Part shown: piece after piece, positions 6,800-7,253 of the stretch
Layout of the letters: the number at the start of each line of letters is the position of its first letter
Numbering within the stretch: the first letter of the stretch is position 1
Assembly (NCBI GenBank): GCA_902465115.1
Contig: CABQMC010000078.1
Location: 1 to 7,253 of the forward strand
Origin: an uncultured Collinsella sp.
GTDB taxonomy: Bacteria; Actinomycetota; Coriobacteriia; Coriobacteriales; Coriobacteriaceae
Direction of reading: 5' to 3'
DNA: 7,253 bases
Position numbers and translations under genes: made by a program
Notes under the pieces: generated by a model
Told to the model about the DNA's origin: nothing
Database searches by the model: none
The model's input: only the letters and a program-made list of their open reading frames with translations

Positions 6800-7253
6800 A
6801 TGTCTTTGAAGGTTGGAATCGTCGGCGCGGCTGGATATGCCGGAGCCGAGCTCATTCGCCTCGTGCTCGGCCATCCCGAGTTTGAACTTGTTGCCATTAC
6901 GTCCAACGCCGATGCCGGCCAGCCGCTGTCCGCGGTGTATCCGAGCTTTGCTGGTGTGAGCGACCTGGTTTTCACCACGCATGACGCGCCCGAGCTCAAG
7001 AGCTGCGATGCGGTTTTTCTTGCCGTGCCGCACACGGCTGCCATGGCACAGGTGCCCGCGCTGCTTGCATCGGGCGTCTCCTGCTTTGATCTTTCGGCCG
7101 ATTACCGTCTGAGCGACGCGTCTGTCTTTGAGGCATGGTATGCCGCCGAGCACACGAGCCCCGAGTTGCTCAAGACCCGCGCTTTCGGCCTGCCCGAGCT
7201 GTTCTGCCAGGACTTAGAGACCGCTGCTTCCAGCCATGCCGCTGGCAGGCCCG
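6800..7253 (+). CDS. argC: N-acetyl-gamma-glutamyl-phosphate reductase, N-terminal part (partial)
   Basis: ArgC catalyses the NADPH-dependent reduction of N-acetylglutamyl phosphate to the semialdehyde, the third step of arginine (ornithine) biosynthesis, in the cytoplasm. About 151 codons are present before the window ends. The N-terminus has the Rossmann nucleotide-binding loop GAAGYAG (9-15). FLAVPHTAA, FDLSADYRL and FGLPEL follow in the order typical of ArgC. The catalytic Cys, normally in a NPGCYPT-type motif, lies beyond the end and cannot be checked. The ATG at 6800 is preceded by AAGGAG (6788-6793) with a 6-nt gap. It starts a new transcription unit after the strong hairpin and probably heads an arg operon that continues outside the window. 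Confidence 0.93.
   Translation, partial: MSLKVGIVGAAGYAGAELIRLVLGHPEFELVAITSNADAGQPLSAVYPSFAGVSDLVFTTHDAPELKSCDAVFLAVPHTAAMAQVPALLASGVSCFDLSADYRLSDASVFEAWYAAEHTSPELLKTRAFGLPELFCQDLETAASSHAAGRP

Overview
The window is a high-GC bacterial chromosome segment with every supported gene on the + strand. Gene content and protein style point to a Coriobacteriia actinobacterium, most likely Collinsella or a close relative: groES-groEL, an FMN-riboswitch-controlled ECF transporter with a fused double ATPase, two short PNPOx-like flavoproteins, then argC. This assignment rests on recognition of family and style, not on a database search.

Layout. (1) Positions 1-98 hold the 3' end of groES. A 96-nt spacer containing an inverted repeat leads into an intact groEL (195-1832). 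(2) Positions 1833-2110 are non-coding and hold two strong inverted repeats (1980-2000 and 2020-2057) that may end groESL transcription. A promoter with an extended -10 follows (2078-2105). (3) Positions 2112-2299 are an FMN (RFN) riboswitch aptamer that runs almost directly into the ribosome binding site of ribU. (4) A tightly packed operon follows. It contains ribU (2309-2899, riboflavin S component), a fused EcfA1-EcfA2 ATPase (2896-4800, ATGA overlap) and ecfT (4800-5600, TGATG overlap). Next come two paralogous PNPOx-fold genes (5631-6077 and 6132-6542) with small gaps. (5) A very long GC-rich hairpin (6578-6635) probably ends this operon. (6) Positions 6636-6799 hold a putative argC promoter with an ATGCATGAA/TTCATGCAT inverted repeat, and argC begins at 6800 and runs off the end.

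How the parts work together. RibU captures riboflavin, EcfT couples it to the two ATPase halves, and the FMN made from imported riboflavin should shut the operon off through the riboswitch. The space between aptamer and start codon is too short for a terminator, so control is most likely at translation initiation. The two downstream PNPOx-like proteins belong to an FMN-binding superfold, so a flavin theme may extend across the operon. The most unusual points are the basic insertion in the second ATPase half, the tandem flavoprotein pair, the multi-branched riboswitch P3 region, and the argC operator-like repeat. I saw no mobile element, CRISPR array, tRNA or rRNA, and no clearly undescribed system.
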